Of a DNA stretch of 64,000 bases, positions 33,301 to 45,470 are shown piece after piece. The notes under the pieces were generated by a model. That model made no database searches and was not told the DNA's origin. It saw only the letters and a program-made list of their open reading frames with translations. A program made the translations under genes and the position numbers. Numbering within the stretch: position 1 is the stretch's first letter; each line of letters begins with the position of its first letter. This DNA is from Prostheceraeus crozeri. Lineage: Eukaryota; Platyhelminthes; Polycladida; Euryleptidae. The DNA is taken from assembly GCA_907163375.1 (NCBI GenBank), contig CAJQUW010001755.1:87598-151597 (forward strand), in the 5' to 3' direction.

Positions 33301-34752
33301 TGCAGTAACATACGTTGCAGTTACGACCTACAAATGACAAGTTCACAATCTATGTTCAAATTGCGTGGACGTTCTGTTTCTCAGTTAATCATAAGTTCCT
33401 TTAATTCAGTTATTCACAGGCTTATTTGTTGCACTGGAAATTTATTAGGTAACTGATGATTATCTCATAGGAGAACGCCTACAAAAATTCGAACGATGAC
33501 CTTGCCATATACATGTACATATATTCGTTTAATACATTACGATCTCGCGTGAAAATGCCCATATCTAACATAGCAATATTCCTACACTGTCCTTTCCTGT
33601 TCAGAAATCATGTTGAATATAATAAGAGAGAAAAGTATCCCTATGCGTTGATACGAGCACGGACTACGGATATGTGGATAAGACAATGAATCTGACTGAG
33701 ATTAAATCAAAATGTCCTGATATAAATGTCCAATTTTAAGGTCTTTTGTTTTATTGTCCGTGTTCAAGCCAAAGCGAAAGGTTTTTATCATCGTTGTGTT
33801 GTCACTAAACCAATTTTAGATAGATGAAGATTGCGACTACACAATTCAAAAGTCTTTGTCATTCAGTAACTCATCCGAAACGTTTAGCCTTGGTTCACAG
33901 TCCAAGAGACGATAGTGCAGGCCCCACTGCGGTATTTTCACTTTCACATAGAAGTTTTATAACCTATTTCGAACACGAATACTTACTATCGCTTCAATGG
34001 TTGATTATTGCTTGACATCATTGATTATTGATCGCTCATTCTTGAGAATAAAAAAATGACATAAATTAGAAGAAAAATTATTATTAATAGACTTATTTAT
34101 AAAAAGGATTAACTTTTCTTACTGTATATTATTATTTATATCTATAAACTTTATTAAACTTCATCTTTATTTACTGAGTTAAAAGCTAAAAAGTGTTAAA
34201 CTCACTCAATAAGGATACTAAGTTTGCGACCGATATCCCTGAAAATAACTACTTGAACTATTAAAGATTTCACTATGGGTTAAGCAAAATTAATTTTTGC
34301 CATTATCAAAATGAAATCGTGTCAAGTTGTACCCGTCCTTTACTAAAGATAGTTGGGTCTCCAGTTATGTAAAGAGAAACTTCACTCTCAACTCCTTTGA
34401 CAGCATCGATAAAAGAAGTACAGCTCTAACTCTCTTGGCATCGAAGCTGGAAACAAAACCAAATCTCGTCTCAAGTGTGATGGTCGCTCTGATAGAGATT
34501 TCGTTATTAACAAACGCTCGCGTAAATCAAAAACTATTTTAATGAAAAGATAGTTGTTCTAAATATTGATTTTATTAGTGATAGTTTTTCTCGCAAAATT
34601 AATTATCGTATTCGTAAATATAAACTTGACGTTAAATTCGCAAATTAAAGTAAGATAAAATTATGTTACTTATTTCGAAACAAGAATAATAATAATACAC
34701 GCTAACTAATTGTTTTCTTTGTAGTAACTTCTTAATCATAATAATCGCAATA
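33301..34752. other. AT-rich spacer, no gene recognised
   Basis: The part 34,020-34,740 is markedly poorer in GC than its neighbours, with TTATTA-rich runs. It may be an unrelated insert, but I found no ends and no match elsewhere in the window. Open frames at 33,824-34,015 and 34,327-34,542 show no recognisable features. Confidence 0.4.
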
Positions 34753-34866
34753 TTAGTTGTTGTTTATCCGCTTATTCGTCATTTTAGTTCTAATAGTTAC
34801 ATAGATGATCTTCACGCCCTTTTCGTTTGAGATTTGATGAACATCGCAAAGTAGCCACCCCAGTGG

Positions 34867-34906
34867 GTGGTTCAATGTGCCCCATGCGTGAGGCACATTG
34901 AACCAC
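34867..34906. repeat. Perfect 15-bp hairpin, GTGGTTCAATGTGCC
   Basis: GTGGTTCAATGTGCC (34,867-34,881) is followed after 10 bases by its exact reverse complement (34,892-34,906). The core GTTCAATGTGCCCCA occurs a third time at 35,068. It could be the terminal fold of a small element or a regulatory stem. The 153-codon open frame across it (34,753-35,214, minus) is not convincing as a gene. Confidence 0.75.
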
Positions 34907-35214
34907 TTTGGTAGAAATTTTAAAATTAAAATTGTGAGGAGATTAAATGTCACAAAAACGTCCAACAACTCAGAGATTACTAGGGATACCCTCAACCTTT
35001 CATCCGAGTTTGATTTTGGTTCATTTGATTTAGTATATTCAAACTGTTGAGAAAAGATCAAAAACATGTTCAATGTGCCCCACCCGCCCCTATCAAGAAT
35101 GGAGATGCAGCAAGTCCCCTGACTGATCACTGTTTGAAATGTACCGCGAAATGTATTGAAGATTGACGTCAGTATATTGCTAACTTTGGATTGCCCTGTC
35201 AAAGCCAGTATCAA

Positions 35215-35909
35215 CTAATCACAACTATAATTCGAAAATTGATTTGTACATGTACTTCGTTATGACTGCATGGCATGGTGTTATTAAATATAAATACACA
35301 TGTCAACAGATTCTCATCGAAGTTCGCAACCACAAATTGAATGCTGTAACAAATACGCGAGTGACTCACAACCAAAAGCAGTTTAACTTGAATTAATAAT
35401 GGCAGCTATTCGATGTAAGCAATCAAGCAGATTTTCAATGTCATAATCACACATTTTCACTAAACGTTGACGTATCTCGATGAACAATGCGATGAACACT
35501 CATTTGACTGTTCATCTCATGCGCGCTTCATCTCTTCATCAACACGATTTCATGTTTAAAAATTGTGATTTATTAAGTGGGTTTTACTTCTCTAGAGGCA
35601 CATTAGGTAATGAGTAGACGTGTTATATACTGTCATCAATTCATCATGAAAAATGCTAATTATCATGTCATTGTAATAACATCAGGATAAGCTTAACGAT
35701 ATAGAATGTGGAACGCCTTTATTTCTGAACAAATATTTCCAGTGATAGACCTATGCGTACAATAATAGAATTACTAAATCCTGTACAAATTATAACTAAC
35801 AACCGATGGAGAGAAAGAAATAGTTATAGATCAGCTTACCTATTAACAACCTGATTGTTCGAGTCACAGCAATGACTTACATTTTGCATAAATTAGTCAA
35901 TTCCGTTTC
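35215..35909. other. Spacer sequence, nothing recognised
   Basis: Single-copy AT-rich DNA with no open frame of note and no repeat ends seen. Confidence 0.5.
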
Positions 35910-36353
35910 TTAGATTATGTCATTCGCTTCCAAGGGATAATAAAATCGATTGCCATGTATCCCGATTCCATCGATGTAGAAGTCAAATGACAAATCATGA
36001 AATATACGAATGAAACTTTGAAAATGTGGAAACAATTTATTGTTAAATGATTCTGAAGAAAAATGAGAAAACACTGCGCACTCGGAAGTCGTAATATATG
36101 TGTAATTTGTTGGGAGATTTATTGAAGGAAGCCAATCTAAGAGATCCTCGAAATCGGTGATATCATCCTTGGGAATTCGAATTATCAAGTTTCCATTCTT
36201 GTGTTCTCTCCTTCCATGCGAGCCGCTGTCGTTGATTCTTCTTTTGTTAAGTGAAGGATGAAGTGTATTTGATGAAGATGCTGAGGTATAGTATGATGGA
36301 AAGTTGTTGAAAACACTGGGAACTGCCGAAGATTTGAGTTGCAATAGTTTCAA
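35910..36353 (-). CDS. Unrecognised 147-aa open frame
   Basis: This is the longest spacer open frame with protein-like composition: a polar, Ser/Asn-rich N-terminus with a basic patch (NKRRINDSGSHGRREHKNG), then an acidic-hydrophobic half (IRIPKDDITDFEDLLDWLP, HDLSFDFYIDGIGIHG). It has no signal peptide or membrane segment. I recognise no family. It might be an exon or a transposon-derived domain, or chance. The overlapping plus-strand frame 36,304-36,615 is the weaker alternative. Confidence 0.25.
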   Translation of the reverse strand: MKLLQLKSSAVPSVFNNFPSYYTSASSSNTLHPSLNKRRINDSGSHGRREHKNGNLIIRIPKDDITDFEDLLDWLPSINLPTNYTYITTSECAVFSHFSSESFNNKLFPHFQSFIRIFHDLSFDFYIDGIGIHGNRFYYPLEANDII

Positions 36354-37640
36354 TTCTTTTCTTGGACGCTTAGATGATCTTGAATTGTTGACCTGTCTTG
36401 ATCAAATCATTTTCGAGAAAATACAGAACAAATTCGCGAAGACAAGGTTGGAACGAAAACGCTTCTTTGGCCAAAATTATCGACATCCTCTCGTTCAATT
36501 GCTCTTATCCATTTGTCGCGAAGAGTTTGGTCATGAGAAAATGCAAAAAACGATATATGCACATTCGTTGAGTTATCTGATGTGCTTTATGTGCACTTGC
36601 TGTTTATTATCGTAGACTGGCTGCACTCCGTGTGCCGGCACACGCATAAATGACATGCTTTGAGACAAGCTAACCAACTTGATGCTACAGCAACGTATCG
36701 ATCAATCAGATGACGCTAACCTCACATATTTGCATGCAGATTCGGCAGATCACTGTGAGGAGGGAATCGAAGGACAAAGGCAGTATTATGACTGCGTGTG
36801 CACACACTGTTGTGCTGTCCTGTATGAAACTTCCCGTCAACAGCAGCGCATTGAAATGCGCTTTGCGCTATCGAACAATGAAATCTATCAGTCTTCACTC
36901 TGTAGTATAGACTGTGGGATATTCGTGAAAATTTAGGAGTTGCATATCCCGGTGCTCTAGACATCCGACAATGGTTAGAAATAGAAGGTTGGAAGAAGCT
37001 CTATTCCTCTTTCAAAAGGAATTACCCTAGTTCACGGTCGTTCGGAGAAAGCGAAAACAGACAGATAAACGGCTACTGAAAACAACGCAACAATGTGTTC
37101 TGAGCAGGGTTTTCAACTTTCGAAAGAATTTTTTCCTTTAATTTGCTTTCTCGTTGCGTTAGAGTACTAGCAACATTTTCTGCGCTGCAGCGAAGAATGT
37201 GCAACAGATTAATGCACCGATTAAAATCAGGCTGTGTTAATGTAGGATTGTATACACATCTAATACATTAACATGCGTTTTTCTTTTTGTCAGGATGTTC
37301 TGTGAATTTCCATGTAATTCTATCTACATTTTGAATCACTCAAAAAGAAAATACAAGGAACGGAGACAGAACTGTTGACCCATATCTGCCGCTATATGTA
37401 GACATGTATTGATATCTTAACTTACCACATGCTGTCGGAAATGTGGTCCTGATATCTGGTATGAGGAATTCTGTAATCCTTTTTGCAAGAGGTTGCCTTT
37501 TTGTCTTTCATCTGTGCCACTTGCAAAGAAGCAGAATGTGCTGACTATGCTCCTCGAGCGCAGCAGGAGTCTTTCTGTTGTAAATCACAGCAGTGTTTAA
37601 GTTATATAGATCATACGAATTGGAGTGGACGAGATTTGAT
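36354..37640. other. Spacer sequence, no gene recognised
   Basis: Several overlapping open frames at 36,679-36,964 conflict with one another and show no recognisable features. A perfect 14-bp palindrome GTGTGCCGGCACAC lies at about 36,629. A possible left end CCCGGTGCTC for the next array is at about 36,946, with weak support. Confidence 0.4.
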
Positions 37641-37649
37641 AATATTGGT

Positions 37650-37848
37650 CCGGCTATAGCTACTGTCGGCATATAGGGAGAACATGCCGATACTTCCCAA
37701 TTTTCTAATCATCATGCCGGCGCAGCCGTCACCTAGCCGATGGGTACCGACAACTCCTGTGTCGGCATTCACTCGGTGCGCCGATACGGTTGACAGCCGA
37801 CACTGCCCGACTGATTGACGAGGCATCGCCGACGATTTTTTTCACCGG
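37650..37848. repeat. GCCGACA/TGTCGGC array ending in a CCCGG-type terminus
   Basis: About ten copies of TGCCGA, GTCGGC, GCCGAC and related words in both orientations lead to GATTTTTTTCACCGGG at 37,848. That terminus closely resembles the left end of element 2 read outwards (GGTTTTTTCAACCCGGG), so I take this as the right end of a third CCCGGG-type element. Its left end is not certain. Confidence 0.55.
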
Positions 37849-37969
37849 GAACATCATGAATGCGATCATGTCGTTATATTCTTAAACGAAAAAAATAACA
37901 TGTCTAGGCCTATATATATGTAGAAACTTTCAACAACGATGACAATTAAAACTTCAAAACATCACTAAA

Positions 37970-38207
37970 GCCAATTTGATAGCGTTATTAAACATTTGAA
38001 AACCTATTATTTCATAACGCTATTTTAATTATCATTAGCGTTATTATTTGATAACGTTATTTGTAAATTCTAAAATCCGTTAGGATAATTTGGCGTTAGG
38101 TATATTAATCTAACACCATTCCGTCATGTACTAACGTTATTCTTCTAGCATCTAACGGATACTACCGTTGTGCAGCCGTTATTATACCGTTACTTTTGTG
38201 AGTGTGT
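37970..38207. repeat. TAACGTTATT-type motif array
   Basis: Roughly a dozen degenerate copies of GATAACGTTATT, GCGTTATTA and TAACGG lie in both orientations within 240 bp, ending near ACCGTTACTTTTGTGAGTG. Read inwards from 38,207 this gives CACTCACAAAAGTAACGG, a CACT-type end. The partner end was not found. Confidence 0.5.
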
Positions 38208-38210
38208 ACC

Positions 38211-38807
38211 TTTCCGAGAATATATCATTGCAAAAGTGGGTGCAATTCTCGACGATCGCTATAGGAAGGAGTTTCTTCGGATTTTGCGAACAAGGAAAAT
38301 TAAACTGAAATCCATCAGCAGGATACCAATGAGATCCCAAGGAATCGAATGATATGTAAAAATCACGATTGAGTCCGAAAAATCGACGTGACGAGCAAAA
38401 TACAACACTTTAGCAAGAGACACAAAATATACGTCCGAACACGGCAGCGATCAACAAAGGTGTTCAACAAGATATTTCTATTAGAAAATGGGGTACTCAT
38501 GTGTTATCTCCCCCCAGGTTTTCAAATTTGTCTAAATTCTGCAAAAATGTATCAATCGTCACCAAACTTCGGTTACACGCACTTAAGCATATTTTCTACC
38601 TACATGTACATGCAAAATTTGGTGCAGTTCAGACAAGTATTTATTGCATTAGAAACGACAACGAAAGTGTAGCGATGTCAACAGCTTCATCTGAGTTTGT
38701 CTGTTCGATGCATCATTGCTACTCGTGTGTGCATTGTTCTCTCTCCCTCTTCATGTCATCCACTGCCATTTGAAATCTTCCCACGACCACTACTTTCCCA
38801 CACCTTT
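38211..38807. other. Spacer sequence before the piggyBac element
   Basis: Open frames at 38,170-38,352 and 38,388-38,672 show no recognisable features. Nothing else was seen. Confidence 0.4.
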
Positions 38808-40491
38808 TTAACCCCTTCACTGCGGCATGGCTCGCAGAGCGAGCCACGAAAACTTTCTCTGTGTTGCGGCGATGATATTTCTTAAAATTCTGTCCTATGC
38901 GGCAGTATTGAGGGGCTGACGACAGAGGCGTTCTTATCTCCTTATCTCCTTCGGTCCTAATCACATATCGCCTGATCGGCGGCTCAGACACCGATAAGCC
39001 ACGTCGTGCACCAGGTTCCCGCTAATGAATTTACCTGTTTTCTGATGTTTGACGATTGTAATATCAAGGTAACAAATGAGTGATCAAAACGTTAGAATGT
39101 ATGAATGAAGGATAAACGTGGTCGATGACAACAACATTATCGCCTTCGCTTCTAAAATATAATCAAGGAAGAAGTCAACTGCGAGGATGGCCGAAAATAT
39201 ATTATACCAATATACACAGAAATAAAATGTACAGAGTGCTCAAAAAAAGTCGCCATACTGTAAAGTGAGAATATACGTAGGGCTGTATAGGCTCAAATTA
39301 AAATGTTCGCTAAGAGGATTCATTGCATAGACATTTTTATAATAAGAATAAATTCCAGTGGCGTGGCGGGTATAGTATTCACAGCATTCCCTGAATATCT
39401 ATTTATTTTCTGTGTTAAGTTGTGAATTGATTCCATCGATTTTTAATGATGATTAGCAAACTGTTTTACGGCTTAGTGATTCGGTTTGATTCCAAAGTAG
39501 CTATTGTAAAAAGCAACGATATCAATCAGCGTTAATTTCGATTCCCTTCTTGTTTCTTGGACGTCTCCTCTAAGATTTAGCAACAATAGCACTTATATTA
39601 GGTGCGTTATCGCAAGACTCCTTAATTAAGACACCGTGTCGACGCTTATACTATCAGCTTCAATGCTACAAGCATAAGGCTACTATTCAACCTGGCGGAC
39701 TGAATAACATTGTCGGGATAGAGAATGCGGGGCAATTAGGAAGCAGCTGTTTTTGCCATCATTCGTGTAAACATGGAATCATACGCAGTTATACAGAGAC
39801 AAATGCAGAACCGCTGAGGATGCTTTATCATATCCACTGTTCAACCAAGGAATTTGAATGGTGTTGTTGAAATAGGGCAACTTTCAGTTGATTCAGATAC
39901 ACTTTGACAACTTTTGGTGTGAAATCTCAGATCGTTTGGAGTACTTGAAAACAAACAAGAAATTGATATGAAAACATTTGTATGCGGAGCATAGTTTGAT
40001 TTAAGGCGAAGTTTTGCACATGTCCGTGTACAGTAGTAATTACTTGTCTTGCATGTAAGCGCTTGCATATGAATAGATTGAAATAATGTATGTGGATCAC
40101 CCTATATTCAGATTTTCCTCGAATTCCTTTTTCAAAACGGCACCCTACGCCGCTGATAAATTCAAATTGTAATTGCAACATTTTTATTCAGGGCATTGGA
40201 GTGTAGGCCTCCGCTAGTTCACTGTTTGTCATTTAGATAGAATAACTCCGATATTTTAAGATCGAACGATGCATTTCAGCACCTTTCCTGCTCAGTTATA
40301 GAAAATCGGAGTTTTTCTTTTTAAATAGCAAACATTGAAAGTCTACCCTCCAATCCCCAAATGAGAATATTTGTGCAACTGAAAGCTTCTTTAAATACAT
40401 AATTTTAATATATAATCCACATATTTGACTTTTACTATCTTCAAGATTGAACATGCAATAACGAAGAAAGCTAATGGATGGATGCAATATG

Positions 40492-40632
40492 GAGTGGTAA
40501 TTGCCAAAACATGGACTAATGCAAAGTCCCGGTTTTCCTGGACAGACATCACAAAATACGGTAGTTTTTTTTAATCCTACCAAGTGAATGACACACACGG
40601 CATCTTTTAGTCGGATGAATGTTATTTCCTCT
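40492..40632 (-). repeat. Second copy of the piggyBac C-terminal zinc-domain segment
   Basis: These 141 bp repeat 41,332-41,472 in the same orientation with few mismatches and still encode KKTTVFCDVCPGKPGLC. The copy lies 840 bp downstream of the main reading frame with unrelated sequence between, so it is a displaced duplicate of the last coding segment and 3' end. Confidence 0.9.
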
Positions 40633-41325
40633 CCAAGTTATTTATCAATATATCTATATTCATGTCTTCAATGTATATATATATATTCTTGAATTTTCCG
40701 AGTGGGCGGTCAGCTATAGTTGACTAATAATTTTGATGTGGCTGAATATATCTGAACTACGAAAGTTGATTATGATTGAATTATAATGTTTCATTTATTA
40801 AATTATTGCATGTAATCCACTGCGAATATGCAAATAGTCAACATACGTACTTAATTTTAAAACTAAACATAGAAAACAAGGCGGACAGAGATACAAGAAA
40901 TTTCTGAATTTTTCATTTTCGTCATTGGGTTTAATTCATTAAATAATTATTGAACATAGATATTTATCTGGATTGAGCTTCAGAAGTTTATTATTTGGTT
41001 ATTATATTTGTATGAATAAAGAAATTTCATTATGTCTCAGTACTCTTAGTACATGTTTATCGTATTTCCAAAACCATCGAAATCGTACAATGAATTGAAC
41101 GCTATATCACATTGATTAAAAATTTTACAAGTACGTTTAGACTCTAAATTTAATCATTCGCCTAATACTCTAAATTTAATCAAACAGGGCTACATTCAAG
41201 TCATGATGGAGCACGCGTTATTCTTGAGCTTCCATGTATCGTGTGAATGGTTGACATGTCGTCATTCACATGATTAAATATTCCAATAAACCCCATGAAA
41301 GTAAAAATACGAAGTGAAAAGAAAT

Positions 41326-43156
41326 TTATTTTGAGTGGTAATTACCAAAACATGGAGTAATGCAAAGTCCCGGTTTTCCTGGACAGGCATCACAAAATAC
41401 GGTAGTTTTTTTAATCCTACCAAGTGAATAACACACACGGCATCTTTTAGTCGGATGAATGTTATTTCCTCTTGGTTGAAACTTAGATGGAAAATGCGAG
41501 TTTGAAGCACACGACGCATTTCGAGGTATAAGAGGTTGCCTCCCTACCCCTGTTTCACACAGAAAGAAACGAACACATGACATTAAGAAATTTTGAAAAT
41601 TTTCCTGGCCCCCGTAAATGGAATAAACAATGTGGGCATTGAGGCACATTCGTTGAATAAGATGTATGCACACTTTATGGAACCAGCGGTATGATTTTCG
41701 AGTTGCGTCATAAGTATGTAAAATTTGATCAGCACGATCAACTCCTCCCATAAATTTGTTATACTCCGACATGGTAGTACTATTTCTAAAAATTATTCTC
41801 TTTCCACCTTTTATAACACGCTGACAATCGGAAAGAGCAACTTTGTTTTTTGTATCAATCATAAAAACAATTTTCTGTCCAGACGACTTTCTATCACAAA
41901 ATTTAGATAGAAGCAAGTCGTCCGAACGCAAAAACTTTGTCTCTCTTACATTTACCACGGCCTCCTGAAGCATGGGCGGGACACCACGGTTCGGACGAAT
42001 AGTGCCGACTAAAAGCGTTCTTCTTGATAATAAATAATTGGCCAACCTGACACTGTTGAACCAATTATCACACCAAACAGTGTATCCTAAATCCAATAGT
42101 TCATCACAAAGATGAACAACGATTCGCTCCGAAACACTGAGAACAAGCGGAGGCAAACTGATCATGATCTGCTTTTACAGTGTGAAATGAAAAGTTCAAT
42201 GTAAAACCAGAGTCACTTTCGCATAAAAAATAACTTTTGATTCCGAAGCGCCTTCTCTTCGCCGATATGTATTGTTTGAAATACAGCCGACCTTTGTGTA
42301 AAAGTAAAGACTCGTCCACAGTTACATTCTGAGATGGCCTATACACATCCTTGCAAATCGAACGAATCAAGTTAACAAATGGCTGAATCTTACGAAGACA
42401 ATTCTCTTCGCCACCGAGATTTTCATAATTTGCGAATCGAATGAAATGTAAAATCAAGAGAAAACGATCTCGTGTAAGAGAAAATTCGGAGTGAAGGAAG
42501 GGAGTACAAACTAAATCATCAGTACTCCAGTAGTCAGTGAGTTGAGGCTTCCTCACGACGCCCATCAGCAGTACAATACCGATGAATTTCTTCATTTCGG
42601 CGAAAGAGCAATTAGTCCAATTTCTAAAGCGAGAATGGGGCTTTAGAGCTTCTGTTTGAAGATAGATCGAAGCACGAATATTTGTAAATTGCACAAGTGT
42701 TTCGATTAACTCATCCGTAATAAAAAAACTGAGAGCACTTCTGCAAATGTCAACATCACTTGTATTTGACAGCATTGCTTCTTCGTATGTTGTTCGAAGA
42801 CCTGCGGCACCGAGAAAGGGTGGGAGCTCCGAGCGACTATCGTTCGCCTCTTCGACAAATTTCCACGGACTGGCAATTTGAGCAGAAGTCGTGCGAGAAA
42901 CAGCAGCGGAGCCGGAAGCGGAGGACACGAAAGAATCCTTGAGAATAGGTGGAGAATCAGCTTTGGCGAATGACGTAAAATTAACAGGTGATGGATCGGG
43001 CGGCAACATAGTCAACTGCGGTAGGGCGGAGTCATCAAGATCAGAAAACTGATCTGAATCATCAGAGTCGCTTTCACTAACATTATCCATTTCGTCGTCA
43101 CTGTTTAGGCAGATCAATTCTACAGTACGATCCAGTGAATATCGTTTGCGGTACAT
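41326..43156 (-). pseudogene. piggyBac transposase with one frameshift
   Basis: The first part (from 43,156) has an acidic N-terminus (NSDDEMDNVSESDSDDSDQF), then the piggyBac core: FAEMKKFIGIVLLMGVVRKP, DYWSTD and TVDESLLLHKG (first catalytic D). The second part (42,165-41,326) has GYTVWCDNWFNS (second D), YNKFMGGVDRADQ (third D) and a C-terminal cysteine-rich zinc domain (CRVC, CDACPGKPGLC, HSK at the end). The two parts are in different frames with overlap at 42,104-42,165, so a single frameshift near 42,150 interrupts an otherwise complete protein of about 600 residues. A sequencing error there cannot be excluded. It resembles PGBD4-type transposases. Confidence 0.9.
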
Positions 43157-43520
43157 AATAGTTAGTGTTCACAATCTCAGTTGGAAAAAAATCAGTTCTG
43201 AAGAAATCAGGTTTATTACCCAAATATTAGCAAATGCACTGTTTGAGATAAAAGGGTTTCCGCGTCAACGTTTGGATGACAATGACATGTTTTGCGATAA
43301 GAGATACCGATACGCCCCAAGTAAAAAAATGTTCTCCAAAGTTATCAACATTTCGTCCTTCATTATCTTATCACTTTAACACGTGTTTTCCCGCTGAATT
43401 TTATGGCTCGTAGAGCAGGCCATGCCGCACTGAGAGGAAAACTTCTTATGACTCGCACAGCGAGCCATCCGCATGTGAAAGAATAATTTTTCAATACATT
43501 AGCCGCTGTGAAAGGGTTAA

Positions 43521-44167
43521 GAAGCATATTAATGTGAGGGATGTGGTCTGGTCATCATCGCTTGACGAGTTGTCAGGAAATGACTTTGGAAGTGCCTTCT
43601 GCTCAGACGATGAGCTCACTGACAACGATGAGGTCACTGACAAGTCAGATCAAGCTATCGGCATCGCAGCACTTTAAGTTATCGCTCAAAATGACCTCTT
43701 CTCTTCCCAGATCATTCAACGTGAAGAATAGCGACCGAATTAGAGTAATAGAAAACAGACAATTATTGTCTTCAGCGACAAGGTCAGATGAACTTGCACA
43801 ACTCATTTTACTACGCTCTGACAACCCACACTTGAACACAGAAACATTCATGAAAGTGCCAGTGGTAACATTTTGTGATTATATCCTACCAACACGGACT
43901 TGCTCATCCATGTAGGCCTACTCATCAACTCATCGAACCAAGAATAATCGTCGGACATGAGCAACAATAATAATTTGCACTTGTCATCAGCAACAACTCC
44001 TGATGTTACGTAGCGCTTCAATGGCCTCCATCTAATCGTTTAGCTTTCCTTATGCAAATGCACTCCACTTGGTTGTATTAATGTTTTTCTACCTTTAGGA
44101 TATCAAAAAATCTAATAATTTGTCTTACGCTTACAATATATTTAGATCAGCACCTGTCGATCATCTT
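43521..44167. other. Spacer sequence with an acidic open frame
   Basis: Directly after the piggyBac TTAA, the frame from about 43,527 reads VVWSSSLDELSGNDFGSAFC then an acidic run to about 43,675, and a different frame 43,541-43,915 is open for 124 codons. The acidic stretch recalls piggyBac-family N-termini, but the match is too weak to assign. Confidence 0.3.
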
Positions 44168-45470
44168 CAGGCAAATGAATCTATTGTGCATAATTCAATG
44201 GAACTCAAAAAATACAAACATATAAATGAAAGATAGAGGCGACAGATAGTACTTGGTCACAATTTACCAGTATAGAGTGAAATTACTCTAACCTGAATAA
44301 AAATACACACAAAGAAAACTAAAATCAAGTGAAAAAGAAATCACTAAACTGGTCAAGATCATTCCTATTTTATCTCAGGTTTTGTTTGATTTAGCAACCT
44401 TCACGAAGACGTAAATTTGTATTGTCACTATCATCTGCTATAGTCCGGCAGCCAGAACGAGTTTCTGCAGGGAACGAGGCCGAAAGTGAGACTTTCACAG
44501 AATGATGTACACCATATGCCTGCTACGAATCGGCACGTCTGCCGAGTTCTAGTGAGTTCCTCTTCTTGTCAGACAAGATCAAAGAAAACCACATGTAAAT
44601 CCAATGGGACGCAGATTGCAGTTTTTAGCTAAAATGAAATTTTCCATGTTTTCTTTAATTAAACGAAAAGTACTAAGCCGAGAGTCATAATTTTTGGCGG
44701 CATGGAATGTCTTCAGGTCATTTCCTTTCACTTTCATGAACCCTGTCTATAAAGCTAAACACATTTAGATTTGGCGAGCCTCTTTATGTCGACAAACACA
44801 AGCATTTTGAGCAACTCTGTCCACATTGAGCCACATTCTCACATACATTGTCGATCAGATGCATGATAAAAGCACATGCATATCATAGGAAATGACCTGA
44901 AGACATTCCATGTCAAAAATTATGACTCTCGACTTAGTACTTTTCGTTTAATCAGAGAAAACATACAAAATTTAATTTTTGCCAAAAACTGCAATCTGCG
45001 TCCCATTGGATTTACATGTGGTTTTCTTTGATCTTGTCTGACAAGAAGAGGAACTCACTAGAACTCGGCAGACGTGCCGATTCGTAGCAGGCATATGGTG
45101 TACATCATTCTGTGAAAGTCTCACTTTCGGCCTCGTTCCCTGCAGAAACTCGTTCTGGCTGCCGGACTACTACCATCTCAGCTTGAAAGATGTTTGTGTG
45201 ACATGAGTTGAGATGTATGTTCATAGATGAGCCTTTCTCAGTGTTTTCAGTCAGGTTAGAGTAATTTTACTCTACTCTGGCAAATTGTAACCCATTATCT
45301 GTTTCAATTGTTCTATGTCAGTCAGATCAAAGCTATCAAATCCTGTAGCTACTGGTGCCAGGCAACCCAGTACTATCTGTTGCCTCTGCCTTTCATCTCT
45401 ATGTGTTTGCATTTTTTGAGTTCTTTTGAATTATCCAGAATCATATAGAAACATGTGAATGAATAGTCCT
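44168..45470. repeat. Large foldback palindrome, core arms about 280 bp
   Basis: The core arms 44,442-44,725 and 44,888-45,167 are reverse complements with few mismatches and are separated by about 160 bp. Outer, more degraded pairing continues through 44,168-44,290 against 45,251-45,470 (ACTCAAAAAATRCAAACA, ACAGATAGTACT, ATTACTCTAACCTG). No open frame of note. It is either a foldback transposon or an old inverted duplication. No target duplication was identified. Confidence 0.9.

Larger units (their letters stand above)
38812..43516 (-). mobile_element. piggyBac-family transposon, 4.7 kb, TTAA target
   Basis: TTAA flanks both ends (38,808-38,811 and 43,517-43,520). The ends CCCCTTCACTGCGGC and, read inwards from 43,516, CCCTTTCACAGCGGC match at all but two positions. 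Subterminal palindromic words built on GGCTCGCAGAGCGAGCC occur at about 38,829 and, in altered form, twice at about 43,405-43,470. The transposase lies on the minus strand near the right end. The remaining 2.5 kb towards the left end is non-coding apart from a duplicated C-terminal exon-like piece. The right arm and spacer contain no second copy. Confidence 0.92.

Noticed and set aside
34020-34740. Mitochondrial insertion, suggested by low GC
   Set aside because: No recognisable mitochondrial protein, rRNA or tRNA could be read in any frame.
34753-35214. 153-codon minus-strand frame
   Set aside because: It spans the GTTCAATGTGCC hairpin and its third copy, so the repeated GTLN residues are repeat translation. 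No family motif.
36946-37848. Complete third CCCGGG element
   Set aside because: The right end at 37,848 is convincing, but the left end shares only CCCGGTG and the flanking dinucleotides differ.
43521-43915. Second piggyBac transposase N-terminus beside the first element
   Set aside because: Only an acidic run resembles it, and none of the core piggyBac blocks follow.
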